Positions 1 through 11,435 of a stretch of DNA of 64,000 bases are shown here, piece after piece. The translations under genes were made by a program, and so were the position numbers. The DNA lies in NCBI RefSeq assembly GCF_023856365.1, contig NC_064540.1, forward strand, positions 434,001 to 498,000, read 5' to 3'. The DNA is from Brienomyrus brachyistius. Lineage: Eukaryota > Chordata > Actinopteri > Osteoglossiformes > Mormyridae. The notes below the pieces were generated by a model. It was not told the origin of the DNA. It was given only the letters and a program-made list of their open reading frames with translations, and did no database searches. Every line of letters begins with the position of its first letter. Position 1 is the first letter of the stretch.

Positions 1-85
1 CCACCACAACGCGGGGACAACACGCACACACCAAACATCGAGCCACGGCAGAGAATAGAAGCCAGGTCCCAGAGATCACATCCCG

Positions 86-520
86 TATTGATTACTGTAA
101 CTCCATTTTGTCTGGACTCTCTCTCAAGCTCCTCCATAAGCTTCAGTTGGTTCAGAATACTGCTACTCACATTCTCACTAGGACTCCCTCTGCTGTACAC
201 ATAACTCCTGTTCTTTAACAACTTAGTTGTCAGATATTGCATTAATTTCAAGATACTGCTGTTAACCTTTAAAGTCCTTTATAATATGGCCTCCTTCTTA
301 CCTCTCCGAGCTTTTGCATATACACACTCCTTCTCACACTCGATCCTCTCAATTCACCTCCCTTCTTGAGCTCGCCTGACCTCCTTTAGTCAGGCTGCCC
401 CCCCCCCCCCCGTCTTTGGAACTCACTCCCACCTGATATTCGTAGTTTTGACTGTTTCTCTACATTCAAATCTCAGCTCAAAACCCATATTTTTAAATGT
501 GCTAATTCACTCTAATTTTT
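86..520 (+). mobile_element. Degenerate LINE reverse-transcriptase C-terminus (L2/CR1-like)
   Basis: Conceptual translation gives the typical end of a fish L2/CR1-type reverse transcriptase: an IDYCNS-type motif, then KLQLVQNTA, then a late WNSLP-like region and an FKSQLK-like end. Stops and frameshifts interrupt it throughout, so it is a dead fragment. It enters from the left side of the window and is followed by AT-rich DNA. The exact LINE clade is inferred from the motif style only. Confidence 0.6.
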
Positions 521-659
521 TTGTAATTTATTTACATAGCTTTTCATTTATTTGATTACAGTAATTTTGAATGTATTTATATACATACAAAAGTATGTTT
601 CCATATTTAGTGGATTTTTTTCCTAATGTGTCCTTGAGTGGCTTGAAAGTCATAAAATG

Positions 660-882
660 CATAATCCATCCATCCATCCATCCATCCATTTTCCAAACCG
701 CTTTTTCCTACAGGGTTGCGGGGGGTCCGGAGCCTATCCCGGCAGGGAACAACCCAGGATGGGGGGCCAGCCCATTGCCTACGGGCAATTTAGCAAGTCC
801 AATTAGCCTCAGCATGTATTTGGACTGTAGGGGGAAACCGGAGCTAACCACTGCACCACCATGCCGCCCCCATTTACAGAAC
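660..882 (-). repeat. tRNA-headed SINE with GGAT tail, internally deleted
   Basis: Read on the - strand this has the tRNA-like head at the high-coordinate end, then the block with 'tttggactgtaggggga' (plus-strand reading), and ends in tandem GGAT (CCATCCATCCAT on the + strand). It belongs to the family at 13080 and 15922 but lacks part of the middle and most of the head. Confidence 0.75.
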
Positions 883-2891
883 ATGTGTGACCAATAGTCT
901 TTGTTTTTATTCTGGTCCGGTCCATTGGGCTTCATTTGTTAAGTCGGGCGGATTTTACTTCCCAATCGATCTTTGTAATGGAATCACACGTTCTCTTCCC
1001 TAATAATCCAAAAACACATCTGCACTGATGTGTATTACGGTATTTTTTCAAGAAAAGCATTTGGGGTGAAAAAGAAACTATGTTGATGATGGGTAGGAAA
1101 ATCTTAGCAAAAACCTTAAAAACTAACTTCAACTGAAGTCAGTAAACATTTTATTTATGCTCTAAAAACCAGATACATTTTTCTTACACATGAAAATGTT
1201 TTTTTAGTACACCTAATTGCCCCATGGTGGCAGTATTTCACTAAATGACTCAGTATTACACTGACGCTTGGATTTAAAAATGTACTTTAAAAAATCCTCA
1301 TATACTTGCCAGTAAAAATCCCTCTTAATGCCTTCCAGAAAATGATTCAGTTAATTAAACCTGATGACTGATAGTTCGCGGCTGTAGCTTCGGGGAGAGG
1401 CTTTTTTTAAAAAAAAACATTTGCAGTTAAATTGCACAATAACAAAGTGCCATAAAGATTCCCAAATCTGCTCTTTTCGGCAGCACCTGTGTCGGCCTTT
1501 TATTATCTAGAAGCGCTTGAACTTTATCTTAACCCTTCGGTGCAAATAGCTGCGTGAAATACATCTTACGATTCTGTAAAATACTGAACAACACTTTAGC
1601 GCCTCTTGGTGGCATCACCATTAAATTTCCATTGCATATCGTGCAGATATTATTTTTCAATCGTCGTGTTTATTTCCTGGCGTCTGAATGACGGCACTCA
1701 ACATAATTTATCACTTAAAGTTTCAAACAATACCCTTTTTTCTGTGATTTCCCTTCCTTCTAATTTTGGACTACGAGGCTCGTTTCGAGATTAATGGAGA
1801 AGCGCTTTATACGATAACGATAAAAAATAACGATGCTGTGGCGCCTACTTTCCATTGTCGCTAAATTTAAAAACAAACAAGTTTAAAAAACAAAAATAAA
1901 GCAAAAGCTGGGATGTTTTAAGATAAATGACGAGATATAGCGGGTAAGTCGAAATGATAGCTCTTTACTTCTCATGCCTGTGCGTATGTACAATATAATT
2001 AACTGAATTGTGCGGATTAACACGATTACTGAAACACTGTACCAATAGCAGAAGAAATAAATAAAATGTACGATATATCCTACAGACATACTGCACTTCG
2101 CACGTTTCAACATTGTACGTTTAAATCCGATTTCTTAATCCCATTCACTGCCTTGTCCATTTCCCGTTGACATTATCCGGGGGGAATCAGTTAGCTCCTA
2201 AAATCCATTTAGACTGGAGAGTAACGAGATAAAGCGGCTGTACTGGAGACCTGCCGATGAGCAGAAGTCAGTAATTCCTGAAAGCTGTGACACAATCACG
2301 GCTTCATATCAGTTTCAAATTTCTGATCTTTCTAATTACTGTCATTAGATTGGTCTGTAGAAACACACATGCTATAGTATTGCATAGTAAATAAATGCAG
2401 TATTAATACTCTGCCGTATGCAGGGCTTGGTGTGGAATTAAAACTTAAGTAAAGACTTTAAAAGATACTTAATTATCCATATGAATGAATGTGTATACAG
2501 AATGGTGAACATTAAGTTTTACACATTAAGTGAACATCAGACTTAGTGTCACTGAAGTGACCTTTGGTTTGTTTAATATTCCGCTCCCAGCCTATGATAG
2601 TCAAAACAAGTGCTTGTTTAAGTGTTGCTGCTTGTGTTTATCGAGTTCGTTCTGGTTGTTAATCATTAACAACGTAATATAAAGGACAGCAAAACTAGAC
2701 TGAGCCTTTAGCCCAAAGGAACAGAGCTGTTCTTTCTTGAAGGACGTCATGACTGTAGTACTGCTGGACGGCTTCTCAAGTATTCAAAATGTATAGTACC
2801 GTGGGAAGGCCTTATGTAATATAATAAAAGACAGTTAAATGAGGCTATAGCATCAGTTTGAACATCAGGTTTTTTTTTCTCTGAATTTTCT
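883..2891. other. Gene-free AT-rich stretch upstream of fndc11
   Basis: No ORF with recognisable domain content, tRNA or clear repeat was found. A T-rich tract at about 2869-2890 followed by CAAG at 2894-2897 could be a 3' splice site. The fndc11 transcript may therefore have an upstream non-coding exon in this stretch, which is inference only. Confidence 0.4.
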
Positions 2892-2948
2892 ATGCAAGTA
2901 CATGGATCGAACTCTGATTTCCCGACACGACGACGTTACCCAGTAAAG

Positions 2949-3839
2949 ATGGCATCCAAGTCACATGGAGCAGAGGGCTGTGAAGACAAAGACACGCGGG
3001 AAATATACAACCACTTGAGGTATCAGATGACAGAACTGCTTTCAGGGAAGCTGAGCAACGACAGTGTGACGGGGTACAGAGAGACCGTAGAAATCCGGAG
3101 TAGATGCTCTTACTATATCAACATCGTCCTTCAAGACCAGCACAGCGGACAGCATGGCAATCTTTCTGAATTCACCCTTCACAGCATGGTTGATCCCAGT
3201 AAGTTTCTGTTGATGAAAGAAAAAGCCAACTGCCAGATCAGGATCCAGCTTCGCTTGCTGGAAATGCTCTGTGAAGAGATCAGGAGAGGAAAGGAGATTC
3301 TGGAGCAAATAATGAACACGTATGAGCCCATGACAGTTGTGCGAGAAAGTGCTTCCATCCAGCAGAAGCTGGACCAGGTTAACCGGGCCCTTCTGGACAT
3401 GGAGTCCGTGCTTCCCCTGGGTCACTTATACGTGCAGCACAAACTCATATCAGTGACAAGTGCCGAACATGTGCCTGATGTCCGGATGGTTTTCAGCATC
3501 AAGATGCCCGTCTTCTTCGAAAGGGACGCGTGCACAGCCCAGGCCACGTCGGTCCAGCTGTGCTGGCACGTGCCAGAGCAGGAGGGGGACAGCGCTGGCG
3601 AGCAGTTCGAGGTGCGCTACACGCTCCTGAACCCGAACACCGCGGAGGAACAGCAGCACACTGGGGTCATCACAGCTTCCACTTTCAGCATACAGATCTG
3701 CGACCTGCTCCCGGAAAGGAGCTACCAGTTTTCCCTCAAGAGAGCCCAAGCCTCCGATTTAGTCTATGATTTGTGGAACGACACGCTTATGCTCACAACC
3801 GTGTCTCAATCTGCAGGGTCTGCTGGGAGCAAAACTTAA
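2949..3839 (+). CDS. fndc11: Fibronectin type III domain-containing protein 11-like
   Basis: Single-exon ORF of 296 aa from the Met at 2949, ending at TAA 3837-3839. The frame is open from an earlier Met at 2892. The start at 2949 is preferred because it has A at -3 and G at +4, while 2892 sits just after a T-rich, acceptor-like tract and has a weak context. The N-terminal two thirds are helical and charged, with long amphipathic stretches around the residues translated from 3180-3420. The C-terminal third has a fibronectin III pattern: VQLCW on strand B, EQFEVRY on strand C, and LLPERSYQFSLKR on strands F-G. No signal peptide or membrane segment is visible. Length and layout resemble vertebrate FNDC11 (about 320 aa in human), whose role is not well defined. 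A candidate AATAAA lies at 4543-4548. The alternative reading is another one-exon FN3 protein. Confidence 0.75.
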   Translation: MASKSHGAEGCEDKDTREIYNHLRYQMTELLSGKLSNDSVTGYRETVEIRSRCSYYINIVLQDQHSGQHGNLSEFTLHSMVDPSKFLLMKEKANCQIRIQLRLLEMLCEEIRRGKEILEQIMNTYEPMTVVRESASIQQKLDQVNRALLDMESVLPLGHLYVQHKLISVTSAEHVPDVRMVFSIKMPVFFERDACTAQATSVQLCWHVPEQEGDSAGEQFEVRYTLLNPNTAEEQQHTGVITASTFSIQICDLLPERSYQFSLKRAQASDLVYDLWNDTLMLTTVSQSAGSAGSKT

Positions 3840-4033
3840 AGGATCAGGGTGGAAGACTGGAAATGAATAATCTGTCATATTTCAAAAGACAAAGATGAAA
3901 AGATAAAGAAGCACTATTCAGTATCATACCTACTTGCATCGTTTCTTCCAAAAACAAACATATTCCTTGTGAAAAAAAATCATTTTTTTTTTCTCTGATA
4001 TTATCAAATACATGCAGAGCATATGTAAGTTGC

Positions 4034-4205
4034 ATGTTATTTATTTAGTAGATGCTTTTGTCCTAAGTGATGTATAATTGAGAATTACACTGAGTAGAGT
4101 TATTGGGGCTGACAGCATCGCTCAAGGGATCAATGATGAAGTCAGTCAGTCAAACCAGGACCTTCCGATCACAGACAGTGTTTTAACCCACTGAACCAGG
4201 CACCA
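4034..4205. repeat. SINE/L2-tail fragment
   Basis: The sequence runs from a diverged 'TTTAGTAGATGCTTTTGTCCTAAG' L2-tail-like motif to a block with 'ccaggaccttccgatcacagac' that resembles a tRNA B-box region read backwards. Similar sequence recurs at 35080-35275. It is a diverged tRNA-SINE with an L2-like 3' end. Confidence 0.5.
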
Positions 4206-4261
4206 CTGCCTCAGACGCTAAAAGAAATTATAAAACTGAGAATGGAGTGACCATTATGGCC

Positions 4262-4520
4262 TTCCTGTGGTGTTAGGGTTGGCACCAACCCGCTTGTAAG
4301 CTTAAAATCCATAAAAGCACCACATAAATGTATGTACTGAATCAGGGCTTTTTGACTTTATCAGGAACCTCTATTTAAACAAAGAAAAAAAATCATTAAC
4401 TTATAAATGCTCTGGTCAACATTATAACAGCTCTGGTATTGGGGTCGGCACGACCCCCTTTTTTAGTTTAAAACGCATAAAAGCACCACATAAATTTGAG
4501 TGCTGCATCAGGAAAATCTA
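4262..4520. repeat. Two direct repeats, each led by a palindrome
   Basis: Copy 1 begins near 4270 with GGGTTGGCACCAACCC. Copy 2 begins near 4440 with GGGGTCGGCACGACCCC. Both continue with a shared run containing CATAAAAGCACCACATAAAT and a diverged continuation ending near ATCAGG. The palindromes can form GC-rich hairpins. This could be the end structure of a miniature transposon; the family was not identified. Confidence 0.55.
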
Positions 4521-4948
4521 TAAAAAAAAAATTTTATACATAAATAAAACAATTCACTAGCTACGGCATGCACAGGCATGTAAGACAAGATAAGACCAAT
4601 TCATTTCATTTATTTAATTCACTTGAGGCTTATTTTACCATTATTTTTTATTGAAAAATGAGAGGTATGCTATCAGATTAAGGTCCAGAAAGCCTCACGA
4701 AAAATATTAAAACCAATCTTTTCATGGATTAGGAAGCCTAACAAGGTAACCAAGAGGTAAGAAACAAATTGGATGATAAATAATTGTTTTGAGGGTATTT
4801 TGTGCCTGATTTAAGATTTATGATTTAATCTAACATAAGATTTAAGAGAAGTCTAACATAAGAGACGCGTACAGAAAGCTAACACAGGATGAAGGGTAAG
4901 CAGTGAGCACAGACGGTGGTTTGGACTGAAAAACTAGATACTGCTGCA

Positions 4949-5010
4949 GTGAAACCAGCACATGCAAGCAGTGAAACCAGCACATGCAAGCAGTGAAACC
5001 AGCACAAGTG
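4949..5010 (+). repeat. Short tandem repeat, about 22-bp unit, with a distant extra copy
   Basis: The unit GCAGTGAAACCAGCACATGCA occurs about three times in tandem here, the last copy decaying into CACAAGTGAAACC. One more near-identical copy sits at 5597-5618. Confidence 0.7.
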
Positions 5011-5600
5011 AAACCAACCAAGCTCAAACACAATTCTCAAATTCTATTGGTTCACCTTGGCAACAAGGTAAAATCCACCCATTCTGCTCAGTTTACCAGA
5101 ACATGTCTCGACTGCTAGGCTCCTACTGGAGATATGAATATAGATATTGATTACATGACATTGACTCACTGTAAATACTTGGTTGTCCTTTGATTAATGA
5201 TTAACGTATTGACATATTGTCATTGAATCACTGCAAATACATGGTTAACATATGATTAATATGATTAACATGATTACTTATACATTTGCACTACCGCATA
5301 GCTTGCTATATATTGTCTGCCACAACTATTTTATAAAGCTATAACTCGCTGTGCACCAGTTGGGGCAGCTTCGAATCTCTTCCTGCAAGTGGTTTCTCCC
5401 CCCCCTTTTGTTCCGCTGTCTGCTTCTCCAAGGCCCGAGCTTTCCTCAGGGTCTGCGGAACTTACTGCAGACAGCTATCGCGAAGCGAGGTCACACAGTA
5501 CTCAAAACAATCTCTTCTTGCCTAAGGCCTAAGACACAACAGACCCAATATGCCAACCTCCCGGGCCTACCAATGTCCAATTTTGCTTCCACATTGCAAG
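5011..5600 (+). mobile_element. LTR-like block (tentative)
   Basis: The block lies between the tandem repeats at 4949-5010 and the extra copy at 5597. It contains an A/T-rich upstream part with repeated GATTAA(C/T)AT words, a TATAAA-like box near 5333, and a C/G-rich downstream part, a layout like U3-R-U5 of a retroviral-type LTR. No clear TG...CA ends with short target duplications could be fixed, and no internal gag/pol lies beside it. Treat as a candidate solo LTR only. Confidence 0.25.
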
Positions 5601-5874
5601 CAGTGAAACCAGCACATTACTGGCCAAGAAGTTCCATCTGCAAATGATTCTCTCTGAAATCATACCCTTTTTACTGTTTGAAGATTAGTGGGTCATATAG
5701 GAGATCTACTCAGGAGACCTACCGTAAAGTCCAGAACACACACACTGTATGTGTATGCATGTATATATATATATATATACACACACACGTCATACCTATA
5801 GTACTTTGTACAGTAGCTCTGCAGTTGTAATTGCAATTTTGATTATTAGAAACAGATACTATTTTACTTTACAA

Positions 5875-6025
5875 GTCCCTTTACTTTCTCCATGTTAGTC
5901 GTCCGCCACCTGTAGCGCTGGGGGTTAAAACAGGCTGCAAACAGGCTGTGTCTGGGTTTGAACCAATGACCTGCTGATGACAGGCACACAGGCTTAGCCC
6001 ACTGCGCCACACACTGCCGCCCACG
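5875..6025 (-). repeat. tRNA-derived SINE head
   Basis: On the - strand it shows a GGCGGC start, an A-box-like region (CAGTGGGCTAAGCC), and a B-box-like GGTTCAAACCC-type region. It is diverged and lacks the GGAT tail. It resembles the head of the family seen at 44855 and 62268. Confidence 0.55.
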
Positions 6026-6029
6026 CTTT

Positions 6030-7390
6030 AAGTTACATATATTAAATATATGTATAATAATCGAAATTGCAACTGCAGTGCTACCATGTAAAGTGCTATG
6101 GAGAATTAGCACAGGCAAAAGTCAATCAAGAGGTTAAGGCTTTAAATTGAATTTACCAATTAATAAAGCATTTTTCACTTCGGGGTGTATTCTCCCATGC
6201 ACTTTTATTGGCGTTTAAGTGTACCTGCCTACACTCTTTGGGTGGAGAAACACCGAAATGGGTGCATCGCATCCTTTAAGTGCATTTTACGTCTTAGGTG
6301 CACTTAAGTGCATTTTTCACTATTTCGGCTTTGATTGAATGGACTGATACCTAGACCAGATATCAGAAGCCCAGAAATGATCTCAGCTCTTTCTCATTGC
6401 TATGGATGGTTCAATCTTTTACAGTTGCTACCTTGTTAGAACATAAGAACATAAAATGTACGTGACCACAGAAAGCATGCTGTCAGAAATGAAGGTCAGA
6501 GGGTGAAAAGTTGAAGTTTGGAAAAGCTGTGAGAAAAATATTAAAATCTCTGATCTATATATCGCTACATCGTTAGTAAATGATTATACCTCTCCTTAAC
6601 CTATGTGAAAAAATGCTGTCCTTCTTGGCCGGCCTTCATGTTAAGTCATGTTGTGTCTTATGCCTGTTTACAGAGATGATGGTCGTGTAAATGTGAAACT
6701 GAGAGGGAATGTTTGGAATGGTGAGCAGTTACGGAAAATGGTCCTACAGATTCCGGCCTTACTCCTCCAAAAATGCAGAGGAAGCTTTCGCACGACATCG
6801 GGGGTGCATAACGTTCCAGATGAGAGATGAATAGATATTTCCCCTATTTATTAAATCATCACTTCACAATAGTACTATTACTGAGATGTTTTCTCTGCTG
6901 TAAGAGAACCAAACAAGGTTGTGATGGTTAGATACAGCCTGAGAGAAGCATACGGACTAAAGCATATGTGGTCAAGGTAAACAGCACCCCAGCACAGACA
7001 TGTAAATAATTTGTGGTTCTTTATTTGCCAACTGCCCGGAATAATAAAATACAGGCAGCAGGATTTTATTTCCTGTTCCTTTTTTATTTCAATTAAAAAA
7101 AAAACGAAAGAGAAAGAAAGAGAGTAGAAGCACTTCAAATACAAACCGTCTCAGAGCATACGTCCCAAGTAAAACAAAAACTTCCTTTTATATCTGATCA
7201 TTGTGGCATCCAAAATACGGCAGTGGGCATCAACTGTACGGAAATTACAGGAATTAATAAAAACACTGTTAGCAACAGTATCAGAAAACCCACCCACTTT
7301 CAAGACTTTGTATATTTAAAACAAAAAAAAAACAATAAAACATTTTGAAAACCCATGTCCCAGTTCCTTTAGAGACTCCGCTCCATTTCA
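6030..7390. other. Gene-free stretch before the minisatellite
   Basis: No supported gene. A short ORF near 6648-6830 follows a pyrimidine-rich run ending in CAG at 6671-6673, but it has no recognisable domain. A poly-A/T-rich segment lies at 7070-7110. Confidence 0.35.
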
Positions 7391-7394
7391 GCAC

Positions 7395-7890
7395 GGCACG
7401 TGTACAAAGCACAGCGTACACACCACGTGTACACAGCACAGCGTACACACCACAGCATACACACCACGTGTACACAGCACAGCGTACACACCACAGCATA
7501 CACACCACGTGTACACAGCACAGCGTACACACCACAGCATACACACCACGTGTACACAGCACAGCATACACACCACGTGTACACAGCACAGCGTACACAC
7601 CACAGCATATACACCACGTGTACACAGCAAGTGTACAAAGCACAGCGTACACACCATGTGTACACAGCACAGCGTACACACCGCAGCATACACACCACGT
7701 GTACACAGCACAGCGTACACACCACGTGTACACAGCACAGCGTACACACCACGTGTACACAGCATAACGTACACACCACAGCATACACACCACGTGTACA
7801 CAGCACAGCGTACACACCACAGCATACATACCACGTGTACAAAGCACAGCGTACACAGCAAGTGTACAAAGCACAGCGTACACAGCACAA
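7395..7890. repeat. E-box-rich minisatellite with mixed 27- and 41-bp units
   Basis: The array is built from two modules: a 27-bp module CACGTGTACACAGCACAGCG followed by TACACAC, and a 14-bp module CACAGCATACACAC. They alternate to give periods of 27 or 41 bp. The hexamer CACGTG occurs twelve times by eye, each usually followed by the palindrome GTGTACAC. Because the repeat contains almost no stop triplets on either strand, long spurious reading frames appear in several frames; none is a gene. Confidence 0.9.
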
Positions 7891-9399
7891 TACTAAGACA
7901 ACATGAAGCGTACATGGACTTAACAGCAAGCATTGAAAACAAAACTATTAATAAACACTTTAGAAATTTAAAAAAAAATGAAGCATGTCCTGTTTACATT
8001 GGAGATATTTTATGTATATATTTACACACACACATATTATATATTTGCACGTAGAAACATATTCACATTCCAAACTGAAATCCCATCATACAGCCAAAAT
8101 CAAACCACATTCGACAGCAGAAGATCATCAATCTCTACAGAGGTCCTATGCTTTAATATTTTAACCCTATTAGTCGATATTATGATAAAATGAGTATTCA
8201 GAAGTGGACTGATGATTCAGTTCTTGAGTATCCTCACATGTGGTCCACCTGCGTTACCACATGGACAAAAAAACAAGCAATTCTCCACAAGCAGCCATTA
8301 AACTCCTAAAACTCCTTCCTCAAAGTGACATTACACTCTTAACTCTGATGGAAAATAGCCCAGTTGAATTTCCCATGAATAATATAAGTACCAGAACATT
8401 GACTATTTTCCTACAGCAATGACGTTTTCCCACCCGGTTACATTCTCCCCTGCTAACAATCGACATCCTCGATGACTTGCTTAATTGGTCTGGGAAGCTT
8501 CCTGTAAGCAGTACCTATGTATCAACACTGAAACCACCTCCATACAGAAACTGCATTGCAAGCTGACCTAGGGAAGTGGAAGGGGTTTGTATGCATCCCA
8601 GCATTAACTCGCTTGCTCCCCCATAAAGGATAACTTTGCCCTGAGGTTTGCAATCAAGAATTACCACTGTTAGGTGCTACTTCCGGCACATTATTTCTCT
8701 CTGTATCCAGTAACTCCTCTACTGTATGTCATGGGTTACAGCTCCAACATCCTCACTTACTGGCTGAACAGGGTCATTCTCAAACTCCTCTTCTATGATA
8801 AATCATAATTAAATCAACATCGGACCCTACACTTGTGGATCATGGATTTGTGCTATGGCTGGGGAATTTCCCTCTTTAATTCTGGGCCTTGTGTTTCACA
8901 TTGACGCAGTTCTGACCTATGAACCCTTTTCAATGGCCTTTCTTCCAGCAGCACAACAGAATAAGTCGTCCCTTGGATTTCTACTACCTGAAGGACAGTA
9001 TGTCGCTAAGCAACCTAAATTCTATTTCTGCCCAAAGAACAATGATGTAAGTAAACATGCTGTCCTACAGCTACCGGTGGGCAGAACACCTTCTAATTTT
9101 GCCAGAGAATTCTCTCAGCTGCTTTTTGTTCAGGATACTCTTTAGCTCACTCATGTGCCTCCCTTAGCCTTTCCTTCCGTGCACAGACAACCAGTCTCGT
9201 TTCCTGTCCAGATCCTGTCCCAAACCTAGTATAACATCCACAGGGACATGGCATGTACATCAAAAAGCAGATAATACGAAGAGTACCCAGTGGTGGAATG
9301 CCGAACGACGTTATATGCATAAACCACCTCAGCTCAGAATTTACACCACTGCCTACAGGTGTAGTAAGTCATGGAGAGTTTGATACCTCTCACACTTTG

Positions 9400-9776
9400 C
9401 TATTCCCTCTGGTCTATATGGAATTGTTCACGTTTTTTTAGCCCTGTATTATTTGCAAAATTCAGCAATGAATTTGAAAATTGTGACCCTGGTCCGATTG
9501 TAACTCCCATTTGCAAATTTCTCATGTTCTTATGTAACCTCTCAAGAATGCCATACCTGAGGAACCTCACCCTGAACAGGACTTTTGCAGTTGTATCAGC
9601 CTTCTGGTCTTTTGTAGGAAACAATGAATCAATTGTGTGAAAACATCAGTCACAACGAAGACATTTTCATGACCATCAGAAGCAGGGTCTACCACCATGA
9701 AGTCAACCGCTACAACCTCAACTGGTCTAGAGGCTAAAAACGCTTTAACAGGGGCATGTACCTTGGGTTGAGGCAT
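9400..9776 (-). pseudogene. Gypsy integrase core fragment
   Basis: Two overlapping broken frames show integrase core features. VVAVDF carries the first catalytic aspartate. It is followed by VVTDVFT and, after a frameshift, DQKADTTAKVL and LRYGILERLH. The second catalytic aspartate and the glutamate are not recognisable, so it is inactive. Confidence 0.7.
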
Positions 9777-10067
9777 CTAAGTCAGTATGCAACACTGGAA
9801 TCTTTTCACCCACATATGAACATTGTAATACATACCCACCCAAAAACACTTTTGTTTCAACAGGTTTACTGTTTGTTCTACGCCCTGGTGCTCCATGCTG
9901 TCATGCACACTCCCTAAGAATTGATCTTTAAGGCAAGTCTGTAAGAGAAGTTGCCATCACTCACCAAACCAAGAGTCATCGATCACATACTATATATTCC
10001 TTTTACATGATTCCAGTGCTTGAGAGGATATTTTACTGGTTTTGACAGTGTCAACCTTTCGTGGCTA

Positions 10068-10240
10068 CTAGGCCTTTCCTATGGTTGTTAAAATCTTGTC
10101 TAGCTCTGATTGAAAGGAACCCGGGGATTTCACTTGCACTACACTAACAGGAAGACTATTCCATACTCTAACTACACAATGTGTAAAGAAGTGCTTCCTC
10201 AAGTTCATTTTAAAATATAAGAACTCATAAGGAGCCTTAG
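10068..10240 (-). mobile_element. CR1/L2-type LINE 3' coding fragment nested in the Gypsy remnant
   Basis: The - strand frame contains LRKHFFTHCVVRVWNSLP and then FQSELDKIL, the familiar C-terminal end of CR1/L2-type LINE polyproteins. Closely related DNA recurs at 28545-28795. It separates the Gypsy reverse transcriptase and integrase parts, so it inserted later. Confidence 0.65.
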
Positions 10241-10527
10241 TCGTTAGTGTCAGTTCCAGTCCCTTCAGCAGATGTATGACGTCCCAGAAAGTTGACTTCC
10301 TGTTGAAGAAAATCACATTTTTGCAACTTGACTTTGAGATACAGTCTCTTCAACATAATCTCCAACCATTCAAGGTGCTCTCCAAAGCTACGGGAATTAC
10401 ATAAAATATCCTCAAGACAGACTAGCATAATTTGGAATATGAGATCGCTCATGGTAGGTTTGCTGGCCCACTGCATACTCCAAAAGGCATCCATAAGTAT
10501 TTGAATAATCCAAAACGTGTAACACAT
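10237..10527 (-). pseudogene. Gypsy reverse transcriptase core fragment
   Basis: The frame contains the equivalent of the catalytic YLDD box as CLED, so one catalytic aspartate is replaced by glutamate and the tyrosine is lost. After it come SRSFGEHLEWLE and KCDFLQQEVNFLG, both standard for Gypsy reverse transcriptases. The frame is broken upstream. Confidence 0.75.
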
Positions 10528-11246
10528 GCTGTTTTTGGTCGACCCTTTTGATGAATACCAACCTGGTGGTAGCCACTGGCTAGATCAATAGATATGAGAA
10601 TAATGTGGATCCCCTCAGCATGCATTACAACAGGTCATGAATAAGCACTAGAATCATCCTGAATAACACCCTTTCTCATCAACTGGGAGATGTGCTCCTT
10701 CCCTTTCTTGTATTACGTAGGGGATATATGCTTATAGGGCTGAGTGATTGATGTCATCCGTTAAATGGATTTTGTGTTGGACTCTGTCAGTATAGCCCAA
10801 ATCCTGATCCTTCATGGCAAAAATATGCAAGTATTTCTGAAGGAGGACAGCTAATTGGGCCTGCTGTTCTTCTGTGCCCCCAACTCATACTGCATTAAGA
10901 CTCGACTGTTTATCAGATGGCTGAGAGACTTGTATCAATTGTGACCTGCTCAATACAAGCAGAGACCCTGTGGAATTTTACAAGACTTCTGCTTCCACTA
11001 GCGTGACCCTGACGCAACATGTTTACTGCTAACGTGCGGCAGCTAAGCGAGATCTCTATTATTCTCTACAAACTTGTACAAAATATCATTTTAACAGCTT
11101 TAACAAAATAAATAGCTCAATAGCTGAAACATAATCCACGTATAACAGGTTGTTAGAGCACCGTCAACTTTCAAGGACTTTATCTTCCAAGCCTGGGGTT
11201 TTCCCGCCAACTCCTGCTTCACGCGAGTAACACCATTTTACATTTA

Positions 11247-11392
11247 CATTTACATTTACAGGATTTGGCAGACGCCCTTAGCCAGAGCGACTTACATAAG
11301 TGCTTCGAGACTCTGCAATGAATTTCCGATGCTAGCTCAATAAGGACCCAAGCTATGAATACTATCTCTGAGAACTCCATTGAGTAGTGCAG

Positions 11393-11435
<43 letters not shown>

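Larger units (their letters stand above)
8500..11000 (-). mobile_element. Decayed Ty3/Gypsy-type retrotransposon (pol remnant)
   Basis: On the - strand, from high to low coordinates, the order is that of Gypsy pol: sequence like the N-terminal part of the reverse transcriptase (10900-10540), the polymerase core region (10527-10237), then integrase (9776-9400), and weak C-terminal integrase similarity down to about 9040. Frameshifts and stops break every part. LTRs were not located, and the end near 8500 is approximate. A LINE tail has inserted between the reverse transcriptase and integrase parts. Confidence 0.7.

Noticed and set aside
6648..6830. Exon-like frame after a pyrimidine tract and CAG
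   Set aside because: The frame has no recognisable family, and no partner exon was found.
7281..8054. Several long overlapping reading frames on both strands rich in Thr/His/Cys/Val
   Set aside because: They come from the stop-poor minisatellite at 7395-7890. All frames are open and no start, splice or domain supports coding.
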